Below are positions 34,481-44,186 of a stretch of 64,000 bases of DNA, one piece after another (the stretch's first letter is position 1; the number at the start of each line of letters is the position of its first letter). The stretch comes from DATBHM01 sp963772375 (lineage in GTDB: Bacteria; Actinomycetota; UBA4738; JACQTL01), in NCBI GenBank assembly GCA_963772375.1, contig CAVYXG010000005.1:310001-374000 (forward strand). Direction: 5' to 3'. Below the pieces are notes generated by a model, which worked only from the letters and a program-made list of their open reading frames with translations, was not told where the DNA came from and made no database searches. The position numbers and the translations under genes are program-made.

Positions 34481-35842
34481 CTACACGAGCCCCTGGTCCA
34501 GCATCGAGCGAGCCACCTTCAGGAACCCCGCGATGTTGGCGCCGTTCACGTAGTTCCCCGGCGTCCCGTACTCCTCCGCGGTCTCCCGGCACTGTGTGTG
34601 GATCGCCCGCATGATGTCCTTGAGCCGGCGGTCCACCTCTTCCCGCGGCCAGGAGATGTGCAGCGCGTCCTGCGACATCTCGAGCCCGCTCACCGCCACG
34701 CCTCCGGCGTTCGCGGCCTTGCCGGGTCCGTACAGGATCTCCTCGGCCAGGAACCGCTCCACGCCCTCCGGCGTCGTCGGCATGTTGGCGCCCTCGGCCA
34801 CCACGAAGACCCCGCTGTTCACGAGGTTGGCGGCGTCCTTGGCGTTGATCTCGTTCTGCGTCGCGCTCGGGAATGCGCACTCCGCAGGGACGCTCCACAG
34901 CGGGTTGTGGTCCGCCGATGGGTCGGCCGGATGGAACGTCGCCCGCGGGAACTCCTTCGCGTACTCGGAGATGCGCCCGCGGCGGACGTTCTTCAGGTCC
35001 ATGACCCAGTGCAGCTTCTCGAAGTCGATCCCGTCGGGGTCGTGGACGAATCCGCCCGAGTCCGACAGCGTGATCGGCTTGGCGCCCATGTGCAGCAGCT
35101 TCTCGACCGTGTACTGCGCCACGTTCCCGGACCCTGACACCAGCGCCGTCTTGCCCTCGAGGGCGTCGTGGCGCGTGTCGAGCATCTCCTGCGCGAAGTA
35201 CACCGCACCGTACCCGGTGGCCTCGGGACGGATCAGCGAGCCGCCCCACTCGAGGGCCTTGCCGGTGAGCACGCCGGTGAACTCGTTGCGGATCCGCTTG
35301 TACTGCCCGAACAGGAACCCGATCTCCCGTCCGCCCACGCCGATGTCGCCGGCCGGGACGTCGGTGAACTGCCCGATGTGGCGCTGCAGCTCGGTCATGA
35401 ACGACTGGCAGAACCGCATGACCTCCGCGTCGCTCTTGCCCTTCGGATCGAAGTCCGAACCGCCCTTGCCCCCGCCCATCGGCAACGTGGTCAGCGCGTT
35501 CTTGAACACCTGCTCGAACGCGAGGAACTTCAGCATGCCCAGGTAGACGCTCGGGTGGAACCGCAACCCGCCCTTGTAGGGCCCGATCGCGGAGTTCATC
35601 TCCACACGGAACCCGCGGTTGATCTGGACCCGGCCCTGGTCATCCGTCCAGGGAACCCGGAACATGACAACGCGCTCCGGCTCGATGATCCGCTCGAGGA
35701 TCCTGGCCTCGCGGTACTCGGGGTGCCGTTCCAGTGCGATCTCGACGGACTCGGCGACCTCCCGCACGGCTTGGAGGAACTCCGACTCGCCCCTGTTCCT
35801 GGCTTCCACGTCGGTCATCAACGCATCGATGGAGCCACTCAT
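34481..35842 (-). CDS. gdhA: NADP-type glutamate dehydrogenase
   Basis: Enzyme of 453 residues that interconverts 2-oxoglutarate plus ammonia and glutamate. The ATG at 35842 has an AAGGGGG stretch upstream. The substrate block KGGLRFHPSVYLGMLKFLAF, the catalytic lysine region PMGGGKGGSDFDPKGKSD and the dinucleotide loop VSGSGNVAQYTVEKL are those of hexameric GdhA. GANIAGFLKVA closes the protein. It is a single-gene unit. Confidence 0.95.
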   Translation of the reverse strand: MSGSIDALMTDVEARNRGESEFLQAVREVAESVEIALERHPEYREARILERIIEPERVVMFRVPWTDDQGRVQINRGFRVEMNSAIGPYKGGLRFHPSVYLGMLKFLAFEQVFKNALTTLPMGGGKGGSDFDPKGKSDAEVMRFCQSFMTELQRHIGQFTDVPAGDIGVGGREIGFLFGQYKRIRNEFTGVLTGKALEWGGSLIRPEATGYGAVYFAQEMLDTRHDALEGKTALVSGSGNVAQYTVEKLLHMGAKPITLSDSGGFVHDPDGIDFEKLHWVMDLKNVRRGRISEYAKEFPRATFHPADPSADHNPLWSVPAECAFPSATQNEINAKDAANLVNSGVFVVAEGANMPTTPEGVERFLAEEILYGPGKAANAGGVAVSGLEMSQDALHISWPREEVDRRLKDIMRAIHTQCRETAEEYGTPGNYVNGANIAGFLKVARSMLDQGLV

Positions 35843-36092
35843 CACCCACCCCCTTTCGAGGTGCGAACCCCAACCCGAACGGATCGGGTGCCGCGAGCAT
35901 CCCGCCGGCCGCCGACTCGCGGGGGGACCGATCGACCCTGGACCTGCGGGCCACCCGACCGGGCGTCCCGGCCGAGGGGGGACACCGTTGCATCAGGGGC
36001 TGCCGGGTCGGTGAGCATCGGCATCCCGGGGCGAATGGCCCGAGGGGCCGGCAGGGAACGCACGTACGCTCGTCATGAGGAGGTGGTGGACG

Positions 36093-36314
36093 ATGACGGC
36101 GTGGACGGCTGTCCCCCTCTTCGGCAGCATGACCGCCGGCGACTGGACCGCGCTCGCGCTGGTGTTGGGCGTGATCGCGCTCTGGGTCGGCCTGCAGATC
36201 CTGACGTGGCGACGGGAACGGCGGGCCTGGCACACCGAGACGCACCGCTCGGGCAAGGTGGTCCGCATGCACGAGGAGCGTCCCGAGGCGCCTCCGCACC
36301 AACGGGCGGCGTGA
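36093..36314 (+). CDS. small single-pass membrane protein
   Basis: Hypothetical protein of 73 residues. The ATG at 36093 has AGGAGG nine bases upstream; the ATG at 36075 lies before that site and is less likely. One membrane helix (DWTALALVLGVIALWVGLQI) is followed by a charged cytoplasmic tail (WRRERRAWHTETHRS). It lies 40 bases before the hydantoinase-like gene and may be co-transcribed. Family not recognised. Confidence 0.6.
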   Translation: MTAWTAVPLFGSMTAGDWTALALVLGVIALWVGLQILTWRRERRAWHTETHRSGKVVRMHEERPEAPPHQRAA

Positions 36315-36354
36315 GTCCACCGGCTGAGATGCCCCGAGGGCGAGGAACCCGGGC

Positions 36355-37791
36355 ATGCTTCTGATCCGCGGCGGGTCGGTGGTCGGACCGGGCGGCGCCG
36401 CCCGCGCGCACGTCCTGATCGAGGGAGGACGCATCGCCGCCGTCGGCCCGGACGTCGAGGCCCCGGGGGCTCGGGTCGTCGACGCGGGCGGCGCGTTCGT
36501 CATCCCGGGGGGGATCGACCCGCACACGCATTTCGCGCTGCAGGTCGGCGCAGTGCGGTCCGCGGACGACTTCGAGTCGGGAACCATCGCCGCAGCGTGC
36601 GGCGGGACCACGTGCGTCATCGACTTCGCCGGAGCGGGTCGTGAGCCTTGGAGCGAGGCGCTCTCCACGTGGCACGAGCGGGCCCGCGACGCCGTCATCG
36701 ACTACGGCTTCCATCTCACGGTGACCGACATGCCCGGGTCCCCCCGGGCAGCCGTCGACCGCTTCCGGGAGTTCGCCGCGCGCGGGGTCACCAGCGTGAA
36801 GCTCTACATGGCCTACCCGGACCGCCTGATGGTGGACGACGCAACGCTCCTGCGCGCACTCGAAGCGTCCCGCGACACCGGGGTCCGGGTATGCGTCCAC
36901 GCGGAGGACGGGGCTGCCGTGGAGCGGCTGGTGCGACGGAGCCTGGCGGCGGGCCGCACGGGTCCCGACGCCATCCCCACGGCCAGGCCTCCCCGCGCCG
37001 AGTCGGCGGCGGTCGCGCGGGCCGCCGACCTCGCCCGGCGGGCCGGGGCCTGGCTGTACGTGGTGCACCTGTCGAGCGCCGCGGGGCTCCGCACCGTACT
37101 GGCCGCACGGGCGGCCGGGGTGGACGTCCATGCGGAGACGTGCCCGCACTACCTGTTCCTCGACGCGGGACGGCTGACCGACGGCTCCGAGGAGGCCCAG
37201 GACCACGTGTGCGCGCCGCCGCTGCGGCGGGCCGGCGACCGGGCCGCACTGTGGCGGGCGTTGGGCGCTGGCGACCTGGAGACCGTGGCCACCGATCACT
37301 GTCCGTTCACGCGCGCCGATCGTCGACGGGGAACCGCGCCGGACGAAGCGGCGTGGTCGGACTTCACCCGGATCCCCGGCGGGCTCCCGGGCGTGGAGAC
37401 GCGCGTCGCACTCGTGTTCCAGGGGGTTCGCTCGGGGCGCATCACGCCGGAGCGGTGGATCGACGCAGTGAGCGGCGCCCCGGCGAGGCTCTTCGGGTTG
37501 GAGGGCGTCAAGGGCGCCGTCCGCCCGGGGCTCGACGCGGACGTGGTCGTGTTCGATCCGGCGGCGACGAGGCGACTGGACGCTTCGCACCTGCACTCCC
37601 GGGCGGACCACAGTCCGTACGCAGGCATGGAGGTGACCGGCTGGCCGGCGGTGACGATCGCCCGCGGCCGCGTCGTCGCGGCCGGGGGCGAGCCCGTGGA
37701 CCCCGAGCCGGGCCGGGGCCGGTTCGTCCACCGATCGCGACTTCGCCGGTCGGGCCGCGGCCGGCGGCGCCACGGCGACGCGGCCTCCTGA
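36355..37791 (+). CDS. dihydropyrimidinase / hydantoinase-type amidohydrolase
   Basis: Cyclic-imide hydrolase of 478 residues with a binuclear metal centre. Metal ligands visible: His57 and His59 in GGIDPHTHF, the carbamylated Lys149 in SVKLYMAYP, His182 in CVHAED, His238 in VVHLSS and Asp314 in VATDHCPF. It opens dihydropyrimidine or hydantoin rings; allantoinase is another possibility. The C-terminal tail is Arg-rich. It is followed after 114 bases by two alanine-dehydrogenase-like genes on the same strand. Confidence 0.85.
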   Translation: MLLIRGGSVVGPGGAARAHVLIEGGRIAAVGPDVEAPGARVVDAGGAFVIPGGIDPHTHFALQVGAVRSADDFESGTIAAACGGTTCVIDFAGAGREPWSEALSTWHERARDAVIDYGFHLTVTDMPGSPRAAVDRFREFAARGVTSVKLYMAYPDRLMVDDATLLRALEASRDTGVRVCVHAEDGAAVERLVRRSLAAGRTGPDAIPTARPPRAESAAVARAADLARRAGAWLYVVHLSSAAGLRTVLAARAAGVDVHAETCPHYLFLDAGRLTDGSEEAQDHVCAPPLRRAGDRAALWRALGAGDLETVATDHCPFTRADRRRGTAPDEAAWSDFTRIPGGLPGVETRVALVFQGVRSGRITPERWIDAVSGAPARLFGLEGVKGAVRPGLDADVVVFDPAATRRLDASHLHSRADHSPYAGMEVTGWPAVTIARGRVVAAGGEPVDPEPGRGRFVHRSRLRRSGRGRRRHGDAAS

Positions 37792-37905
37792 CCCGGTCCG
37801 GCGGCCCCTCGGGACCCGCGCCCCGGCCCTCGCGGCGGGGGCCGACCGGCAGGTGCCGACGCATCCCCGGGCGCGGAGACTTCCCTCGAAGGGTGGTGGT
37901 CCCGC

Positions 37906-39039
37906 TTGGATCTGCCGGCGACGTTCGGGTTCCCCCGCATGCACCTCGAGACCGGTGAACGGCGCGCGTTCCTCCCGGCGCTCATGACCGCCCTCGACGA
38001 AGCGGGGGCGCGGGAGCTCGTGGTCGAGGAGGGGTACGGCGAGGCGATGGGCGTTTCTACGGACGACTATCCGGCCGCCTCGCCGAAGGTTCGCGTCGCG
38101 TCCTGGGAGGACTGCCTGTCCCAGGACGTCGTGGTCCAGGTCCGTTGCCCGAGCCAGGAGGCGCTCGACCGGCTCCGCCCCGAGGCGATCCTCGTGGCGA
38201 TGCTCCACTACCCGACTCGCCCGGGTCGCGTGGCGATGCTGGCCCAGCTCGGGATCCGGTGCGTCAGCCTCGATTCGATCGAGGACGACCTCGGACGACG
38301 CCTGGTCGAGAACATGCGGGCCGTCGGGTGGAACGGGGTGCACGCCGGGTTCCGGGAGCTCGCACGGACCTATCCACGGTTCGACGCACAGGGACGGCGG
38401 CCGATCCGGACCACCGTGCTCGGCGCGGGGGCGGTCGCCGGGCACGCGATCCAGGCGGCGACCCGGTACGGCGACGACCACCTGCACCACCGGCTGACCT
38501 CGCACCACGTGCTCGGCGTGGAGGTGACCGTGCTCGACGAGGCCGTGACCTGGGACGAGAACACCATGCTGTCGCGGCTGGAGCTGACCGACCTCCTCGT
38601 GGACGCCACGCGCCGGCCGGACGCGACGAGGCCGGTCATCACCAACGAGTGGATCGAGTCGCTCCCCCAGCACGCGGTCGTGCTCGACCTGGCCGCAGAT
38701 CCGTACGACTTCTCGACGTCGCCCGCTCACGTCAAGGCGATCGAGGGCGTCCCCCAGGGGTCGCTCGACCAGTACGTGTTCCCGGTCGACGACCCCGTCT
38801 ACAAGGAGATGGACCCGCGCATCGACACGACGAACCGCCGCCTCGCCGTTTCCTGCTACTCGTGGCCGGGCGTCGACCCCATGGCCTGTATGGAGGTGTA
38901 CAGCCACCAAATCGAGCCGGTCCTGCGGGTCATCCTGCGGCGGCCGGTCGAGTCCTGGGACGAGATCCACGGGACCCACTACGAGCGGGCGGTGGCCCGG
39001 GCCGAGCTCGGTCGGTGGCGGAGGAGGCATCTGCGGTGA
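37906..39039 (+). CDS. alanine dehydrogenase/PNT-like oxidoreductase, copy A
   Basis: Protein of 377 residues from a TTG at 37906, chosen because the sister protein aligns from its very N-terminus (TFGFPRM in both). The N-terminal AlaDh/PNT-type domain is followed by a Rossmann domain with TTVLGAGAVAGHAIQAATRYG. Near the C-terminus, GVPQGSLDQYVFP and SCYSWPGVDPMACMEVY are conserved in both copies. Alanine-dehydrogenase-like enzymes reversibly deaminate small amino acids with NAD(P). The substrate is not evident. The stop shares GTGA with copy B. Confidence 0.75.
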   Translation: MDLPATFGFPRMHLETGERRAFLPALMTALDEAGARELVVEEGYGEAMGVSTDDYPAASPKVRVASWEDCLSQDVVVQVRCPSQEALDRLRPEAILVAMLHYPTRPGRVAMLAQLGIRCVSLDSIEDDLGRRLVENMRAVGWNGVHAGFRELARTYPRFDAQGRRPIRTTVLGAGAVAGHAIQAATRYGDDHLHHRLTSHHVLGVEVTVLDEAVTWDENTMLSRLELTDLLVDATRRPDATRPVITNEWIESLPQHAVVLDLAADPYDFSTSPAHVKAIEGVPQGSLDQYVFPVDDPVYKEMDPRIDTTNRRLAVSCYSWPGVDPMACMEVYSHQIEPVLRVILRRPVESWDEIHGTHYERAVARAELGRWRRRHLR

Positions 39040-40226
39040 GCGCGACGACAGTGCCGTCGATGACGTTCGGGTTCCCCCGCATGCGCAAGGAGCGCGGCGA
39101 ACGCCGGGACTTCCTGCCCGGGCTGATCCGGGCGGTGGCACATCGAGGGTGCCGGGTGCTGGTCGAGACCGGGATCGGATCGGGGATGGGCTACACCGAT
39201 GCCGACTATCTGGCGACATCGCCCCTGGTGGAGGTCACCGACGCCCGGGGGACGTTCTCGGCGGACGTCGTCGTGACGCTGCGCGCCCCCGACGACCTCC
39301 TCGACCTGCTGCAGCCGGCGGCCACGCTCGTGTCGATGCTGCACTTCCCGACCCGACCCGCCCGCATCGAACGGCTGGCGTCGATGGGCCTGGAGGCCAT
39401 CGCCCTGGACTGCATCGTCGACGACGACGGGCGACGCCTGGTCGAGAACATGCGCGCCGTCGGGTGGAACGGCCTGGAGGCGGCGTTCGACGCGCTCTCC
39501 CGCACGCACCCGGGGCTCACCGACCGTTCCCGGGGCCCAATCCGGGTGACGGTGCTCGGCGCCGGGGAGGTCGGCAAGCACGCGGTCGAGGCCGCGACCA
39601 AGTACGGCAGCCTGGAGCGCGACCGGATCTTCGGGGAGCTCAGGCTGCCGGGCGTGATCGCGAGCGTCGTGGGGAGGAACGTGACCTCCCGGTTCGCCGA
39701 CATGCGTGCGCTCCTCGCCCACACCGACGTGCTGGTGGACGCGACCCAGCGTTCGGACCCGTCCCGCCCGGTGATCCCCAACCGCTGGCTCGCGGTGCTC
39801 CCACCCGGCGCGGTGATCTGCGACCTCGTGGTGGACCCGTACCAGCCGGACACCGTGCCGCCGACGGTGCGCGGCATCGAGGGCATCCCCCAGGGGGACC
39901 TCGACCAGTGGACGTTCTTTCCCGACGATCCGGCCTGGGAGCGGACGATCCCGCCCGGTGTGTCCACCCGGCATCGCCGGACCGTCGTGTCCTGCTACTC
40001 GTGGCCGGGCGTCCACCCGGAGGCGTGCATGCGCAGGTACGAGCGCCAGCTCGCCCCGCTGCTCGTGGCCCTCGCCCAGCGCGGCGGCGTTCGGGGACTG
40101 CGGGCCGACCGCGGGGTGCTCGAACGGGCGCTCCGCCGCGCGAGCCTGCGTTCGTGGACCACGGCCGGGGCCGAACCGGAGCCGCATCCCGCGAAGGAAC
40201 CCGTGGGGACGACGGCCCACGCGTGA
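39036..40226 (+). CDS. alanine dehydrogenase/PNT-like oxidoreductase, copy B
   Basis: Protein of 396 residues starting at GTG 39036, with GGAGG eight bases upstream. It repeats the plan of copy A: MTFGFPRMRKERGERRDFLP, RLVENMRAVGWNG, the nucleotide loop VTVLGAGEVGKHAVEAATKYG, GIPQGDLDQWTFFP and CYSWPGVHPEACM. Direct coupling and shared length suggest the two form a hetero-oligomer or act in one pathway. They follow a cyclic-amidase gene, so a role in breakdown of an N-containing compound is plausible but unproven. Confidence 0.75.
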   Translation: MSATTVPSMTFGFPRMRKERGERRDFLPGLIRAVAHRGCRVLVETGIGSGMGYTDADYLATSPLVEVTDARGTFSADVVVTLRAPDDLLDLLQPAATLVSMLHFPTRPARIERLASMGLEAIALDCIVDDDGRRLVENMRAVGWNGLEAAFDALSRTHPGLTDRSRGPIRVTVLGAGEVGKHAVEAATKYGSLERDRIFGELRLPGVIASVVGRNVTSRFADMRALLAHTDVLVDATQRSDPSRPVIPNRWLAVLPPGAVICDLVVDPYQPDTVPPTVRGIEGIPQGDLDQWTFFPDDPAWERTIPPGVSTRHRRTVVSCYSWPGVHPEACMRRYERQLAPLLVALAQRGGVRGLRADRGVLERALRRASLRSWTTAGAEPEPHPAKEPVGTTAHA

Positions 40227-40235
40227 CCGGTCGAA

Positions 40236-40250
40236 CGGCCCTTCGGGCCG
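40236..40250. terminator. CGGCCC-TTC-GGGCCG hairpin after the AlaDH-like pair
   Basis: Perfect six-base arms around TTC, nine bases after the stop codon of copy B. It most likely ends that transcript. It resembles the dyads at 5977-5990 and 27270-27284, so an operator role for the downstream thioredoxin gene is an alternative. Confidence 0.4.
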
Positions 40251-40325
40251 CCGGAGTTGGTGCCGAGCATGGCCGAAAGGGCCACGGGCCTGCGGCTCGA
40301 CACGACCGAGATGACGGAGGTTGCC

Positions 40326-40958
40326 ATGGCCAGCAGCACGATCGCGAACCGACGCACCGCCAGGCGTCGAGGGATCCGACTGCGGCGAACCTGGATCGGC
40401 GCGATCGGCGCGATCGGCGTGCTCGCGGCGGTGGGGATCGCCGTGGCCCTCGTCCTCGCCCTGACGACGAACGGGACGTCCCCGACTGCGGTCACGGTCT
40501 CCGGGCCGGCGCGCACCGCGATGCTGCAGACGGGGGACAAGGTCCCGGCCTTCTCCGGGCCCGGGCTGACGGGTGGGCGCGTCTCGTGGAACCAGGTCGA
40601 GGGACACCCGGCCGTCGTGGAGATCTGGGCGCCGTGGTGCCCCCACTGCCAGGCCGAGCTCCCCATCATGGGCCAGATCGCGCCGCAGTTCCCGGGGGTG
40701 AAGGTCGTCACGATCGAGACGGCCATGGGCCAGGAGCCCGGGCCATCGGGCGAGGGGTTCTTCATGCAGCACCACCTGACCTTCCCGAGCGCAGTCGACG
40801 ACGCGAACGGGACGCTCGCCCGGGCGTTCGGCGTGCAGGGGTTCCCGACGGTGTACTTCGTGGGCTCGGACGGCCGGGTGGTGGACTCGTTCTCGGGCGA
40901 GGCCCCGGCCTCGACGCTCGCCCAGAAGTTCCAGGAGCTGCAGAGCCTCGAGCAGTAG
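40326..40958 (+). CDS. TlpA/ResA-like membrane-anchored thioredoxin
   Basis: Extracytoplasmic thiol-disulfide protein of 210 residues. The ATG at 40326 has GGAGG five bases upstream. A basic N-terminus and one helix (about 23-46, ending VALVLALTT) anchor it. The thioredoxin domain has the active site WAPWCPHC with Cys105 and Cys108, and the cis-Pro motif GVQGFPTVYFVG. The family reduces or oxidises exported proteins, often in cytochrome c maturation. No partner genes are adjacent. Confidence 0.85.
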   Translation: MASSTIANRRTARRRGIRLRRTWIGAIGAIGVLAAVGIAVALVLALTTNGTSPTAVTVSGPARTAMLQTGDKVPAFSGPGLTGGRVSWNQVEGHPAVVEIWAPWCPHCQAELPIMGQIAPQFPGVKVVTIETAMGQEPGPSGEGFFMQHHLTFPSAVDDANGTLARAFGVQGFPTVYFVGSDGRVVDSFSGEAPASTLAQKFQELQSLEQ

Positions 40959-41127
40959 GCAGGCCTCAGCGCTTCATCGAGGGCTCGGAGACCTCGACTC
41001 GGACCATTCGTTCGGCGCTTGGAGCCGTTCCCCACCGGCTGGGAAGGTCTCTCCTACACTTCCGGCGCGTGGAGGTGTGGGCTCTGGCTCGGGTCGGAGA
41101 CGGGATGTCGTTCGCGACGGGGCGCTG

Positions 41128-42405
41128 ATGGCTGCGGCGGAGCGCGCCGACCTCGTCGTCGTCGGCGGTGGGACGATCGGGGGATGGGCGTCCTGCTTCG
41201 CGAAGGCGGACGGGGCGGGGCGCGTCGTGGTGCTCGAAGGTGGCCGCGTTGGTCAGGGCGCCAGCAGCCGGGCCGCCGGGGTCGTCCGGGCGCAGGGGGG
41301 GTCCGCGCAAGCCGTCTCACTGGGTCGGTGGTCCATCGACTTCTACCGGAGCCAGCCTGAGCGCTTCGGCGTCGATTCCGGATTTCGCGAGCTCGGATAC
41401 CTGCTGCTGTCCGTCACGGCCGCAGACGAGCGAGCGGCTCGCGATCGGATGGAGATGCAGCGGGCCGCCGGCCTCGACGACGTCCGGCGGCTGGATCGCG
41501 AGGAAGCCTGCCGGATGGCGGCCACCCTCGCACCGAGCGGACACCGCGGGGGGACGTACCGAGCAGCGGACGGCTGCATCGACCCGCCCCGAAACGTGCT
41601 GGCCTACTCCCAGGTCATGCGACAGACCGAGGTGGACCTGCGGGAACACGCTGCGTTCACCGGACTCCGCACCCGCCGGGGTCGCGGAGGATCGGTTGTG
41701 GTGACCGGCGTCGAGACCTCGCGGGGGATGATTGCGTGTGCACGGGTGGTGCTCACCGGCGGACCGTCGCTCCGGTCGGTCGGCCGCCTCGCGGGGCTTC
41801 GGATCCCGGTCGGCGGTGCGCGCCACCAGGTCGCCGTGACCGAACCGCATCCGGCCTTCGACGTGGACCGCACGCCGATGGTCTTCGACGTCGGCGCGGG
41901 GCTGTACTGGCGGCTCGAGGAGGGCGGCCTGCTGTTCGGGATGAGCAACCCGGAGGAGGAGCCGGGGCCCGCCCGTGAGATCGACTGGCCGTACCTGCGC
42001 AGGATGACGCGGCGGCTCAACCGATTGGTTCCGGCGACGACCGGCCTCGGTCTGCGGAAGGTCTGGGCCGCCACGATCGACTACACGCCCGACCACCTCC
42101 CGATCATCGGCCCGGGCGTGACCCCGACCGGAATGGAGGTCCATGGCCTGACCGTCGCGTCCGCCGGCGGGCACGGCATGATGTGGGGGCCGGCGGTGGC
42201 TCGCGCAGCGACCGATCTGGCCCTCGAGGGGCGTACGAGCGTGGTGGATGTGGCGGACCTTGGCCTCGACCGCTTCGATGCACGCGGGCGGAGCCGTGTG
42301 GCTGCCGACGCGGTCGCCCTGCCGTTCCCCGTCGATGTCCCGGGTTCCGGCCGGGAGGCGGATCCCGGGCCGGTCCTCAGCCGCGCGGCGGCGCGTCGAT
42401 CGTGA
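41128..42405 (+). CDS. FAD-dependent amine oxidoreductase (DAO/SoxB-like)
   Basis: Flavoprotein of 425 residues in the D-amino-acid oxidase / sarcosine oxidase beta superfamily. The FAD loop is DLVVVGGGTIGGWASCF, followed by ASSRAAGVVRAQGG. Near the C-terminus, YTPDHLPIIGPG and ASAGGHGMMWGPAVARA are typical of sarcosine- or dimethylglycine-type oxidases. The ATG at 41128 has only a weak ribosome site. The 3' end overlaps the convergent phosphatase gene by 29 bases. The substrate is probably a secondary or N-methyl amine. Confidence 0.8.
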   Translation: MAAAERADLVVVGGGTIGGWASCFAKADGAGRVVVLEGGRVGQGASSRAAGVVRAQGGSAQAVSLGRWSIDFYRSQPERFGVDSGFRELGYLLLSVTAADERAARDRMEMQRAAGLDDVRRLDREEACRMAATLAPSGHRGGTYRAADGCIDPPRNVLAYSQVMRQTEVDLREHAAFTGLRTRRGRGGSVVVTGVETSRGMIACARVVLTGGPSLRSVGRLAGLRIPVGGARHQVAVTEPHPAFDVDRTPMVFDVGAGLYWRLEEGGLLFGMSNPEEEPGPAREIDWPYLRRMTRRLNRLVPATTGLGLRKVWAATIDYTPDHLPIIGPGVTPTGMEVHGLTVASAGGHGMMWGPAVARAATDLALEGRTSVVDVADLGLDRFDARGRSRVAADAVALPFPVDVPGSGREADPGPVLSRAAARRS

Positions 42406-44095
42406 GGTCGCCCTCAGGGTAGGAGCTGGGACCGAACGCCTCGATCGCAGACGGGTCGAGCGACTCGAGGTAGCTGGCCGAGAACGCGCCCGCGAACATT
42501 CGCTCGTCCATCCGCACGGGCGGCACACCGTTGCGGCGGTTCGCCTTGAGGTTGTCCCCGATCGTCTGCTCGGCGACGAACCGCGCCGCGTCGTCGGCCG
42601 AGACACCGAGGCGCCGCATGGCCGCCTGGTCCAGGAAGATCTCGGTGGCCGACAGCTTCTGCACGATGTTCCCGAACTTCGCGTCGATCGAGTCCTGGAG
42701 CTGCTGCCCGTCGATCCGCCAGCCGCCCGAGAGCTCCGGGAGCGGCTGCTGCCCGTGGTCCGCGGTGAGCGCGAGGACGTAGTTCCCGCTGCCGACCAGC
42801 CGGTCGAGCGTCGAACGGAGCCGCCCGACCTGCTCGTCGACCGCGTTCAGCACGTCGCCCTCCTCGGGCGAGACGACGTTCCACAGGTGGCCGGCCGTGT
42901 CCGGCCCCTTGAACTCCAGCCACAGGAGGTCGGTCAGGCCGTCCCGGCCGAACCGCTCGTCGCGGAGCAGCCGGAGCGCCTCGTCGCCGACGTACTGCAT
43001 GAACGCCGAGGTCCCGACCCGGAGGTTCGGGTCGGCGAGCAGCGAGTCGAGCGGCTGCGAGAACCACTTCCCGTCGACGATGCCGTCTCGGGCGTCGAGG
43101 CCGGCCTCGTATCGCTGCAGGTCAGCGAGGTCCGGATCGCGGAACTCCGCCGGCAGCGAGTAGTCCCGCTCGTTGGTCCACCACCGCATGTCCTTCGCGT
43201 CCCACAGCAACGCGGGATCGCGGTCGCCGCCGTCGAAGGCCGCACCGTGGCCGAGGAAGCCGAGGTGCCAGCTCTCGTACGCCAATGCTCCGACGACCGG
43301 ACGGTTGCCGTTCGCCAGGTCCCATTCGTCGGAGATCGTGGGCGAGCGCAGGAACACCGGATCGGCCCGGCTCCGCCAACTGTCGACCACCGTCCCGTCC
43401 GGCCCGCGCATCTGGTTGCCGGGGATGCCGGCCTCGTCCGGGTACCGGCCGGTGCCCATCGTGGCGTGGATCGCGCCGGTGAACGACGGCGCCGAGCCGT
43501 TTGTGGCGTTCGCGTAGGTGGCGCCGCCCCGGATCAGACGTTGGATGTTCGGCCAGGCGCCGGGGTGGAGCTGGAGCGCGTTCCAGCCGCCGCCGTCGAG
43601 CACCACCGTCACGATGAGCTTCGGCGGCCCGGTGCGGGATGCGATCCCGGGCAGCGCCGCGCCGTCCGCCTCGAACGAGTCGAACCCCATCAGCCGCGCG
43701 TACGTCGGCGCCAGGGAGGCGAGATCGGTGGGCGTGTAGTCGGTGCGCCCGGCCGGCACGCGGCCGGGCCCGTAGAGGATCAGCGGAACCCGGGCCAGGG
43801 ACGCCCACGGCATCGGGTGCGCGGTGTCGGCGTTCGGCGCGCCGCCGGCGACACCGCAGGCGTCCTTCGACACCGCGACGAAGTTCCCCGGCCGTGGAAC
43901 CAGGAACACGTCGCCCGAGCGGCCCGGCACGTGACCGTGCCAGATCGCGGTCATGACCTGCGCGCCGATCTGGTCGGCCATGTCGGGCTCGGTGGGCCCG
44001 ACGGCAGCAGGAGCCGAGGGGTGCGAGCACGCCGTCGCCGTGACGAGCAGGAACGCGGCGGCCAGGGCGCCGAGATGGCGCAGTCGTCCGTTCAC
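42377..44095 (-). CDS. alkaline-phosphatase-superfamily lipoprotein (phosphodiesterase/phosphatase)
   Basis: Exported protein of 572 residues from the GTG at 44095. A lipobox ends at Cys23 (FLLVTATAC), so it is probably lipid-anchored on the outer face of the membrane. Metal-site motifs of the alkaline phosphatase superfamily are VTVVLDGGGWNAL, the nucleophile region NGSAPSFTGAIHATM, WLEFKGPDTAGHLWN and LALTADHGQQPLPE. It should hydrolyse phosphate mono- or diesters. It diverges from the CBS-BON gene. Confidence 0.85.
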   Translation of the reverse strand: MNGRLRHLGALAAAFLLVTATACSHPSAPAAVGPTEPDMADQIGAQVMTAIWHGHVPGRSGDVFLVPRPGNFVAVSKDACGVAGGAPNADTAHPMPWASLARVPLILYGPGRVPAGRTDYTPTDLASLAPTYARLMGFDSFEADGAALPGIASRTGPPKLIVTVVLDGGGWNALQLHPGAWPNIQRLIRGGATYANATNGSAPSFTGAIHATMGTGRYPDEAGIPGNQMRGPDGTVVDSWRSRADPVFLRSPTISDEWDLANGNRPVVGALAYESWHLGFLGHGAAFDGGDRDPALLWDAKDMRWWTNERDYSLPAEFRDPDLADLQRYEAGLDARDGIVDGKWFSQPLDSLLADPNLRVGTSAFMQYVGDEALRLLRDERFGRDGLTDLLWLEFKGPDTAGHLWNVVSPEEGDVLNAVDEQVGRLRSTLDRLVGSGNYVLALTADHGQQPLPELSGGWRIDGQQLQDSIDAKFGNIVQKLSATEIFLDQAAMRRLGVSADDAARFVAEQTIGDNLKANRRNGVPPVRMDERMFAGAFSASYLESLDPSAIEAFGPSSYPEGDLTIDAPPRG

Positions 44096-44186
44096 CCAGT
44101 CAGGATCGGTTCGACGCCCGCTCACGAGGAGGGGCCGAGGGCCCAGGCGGGCGTGGGCCGATCGGCACGTCGCCCGGGTCTGGCCC

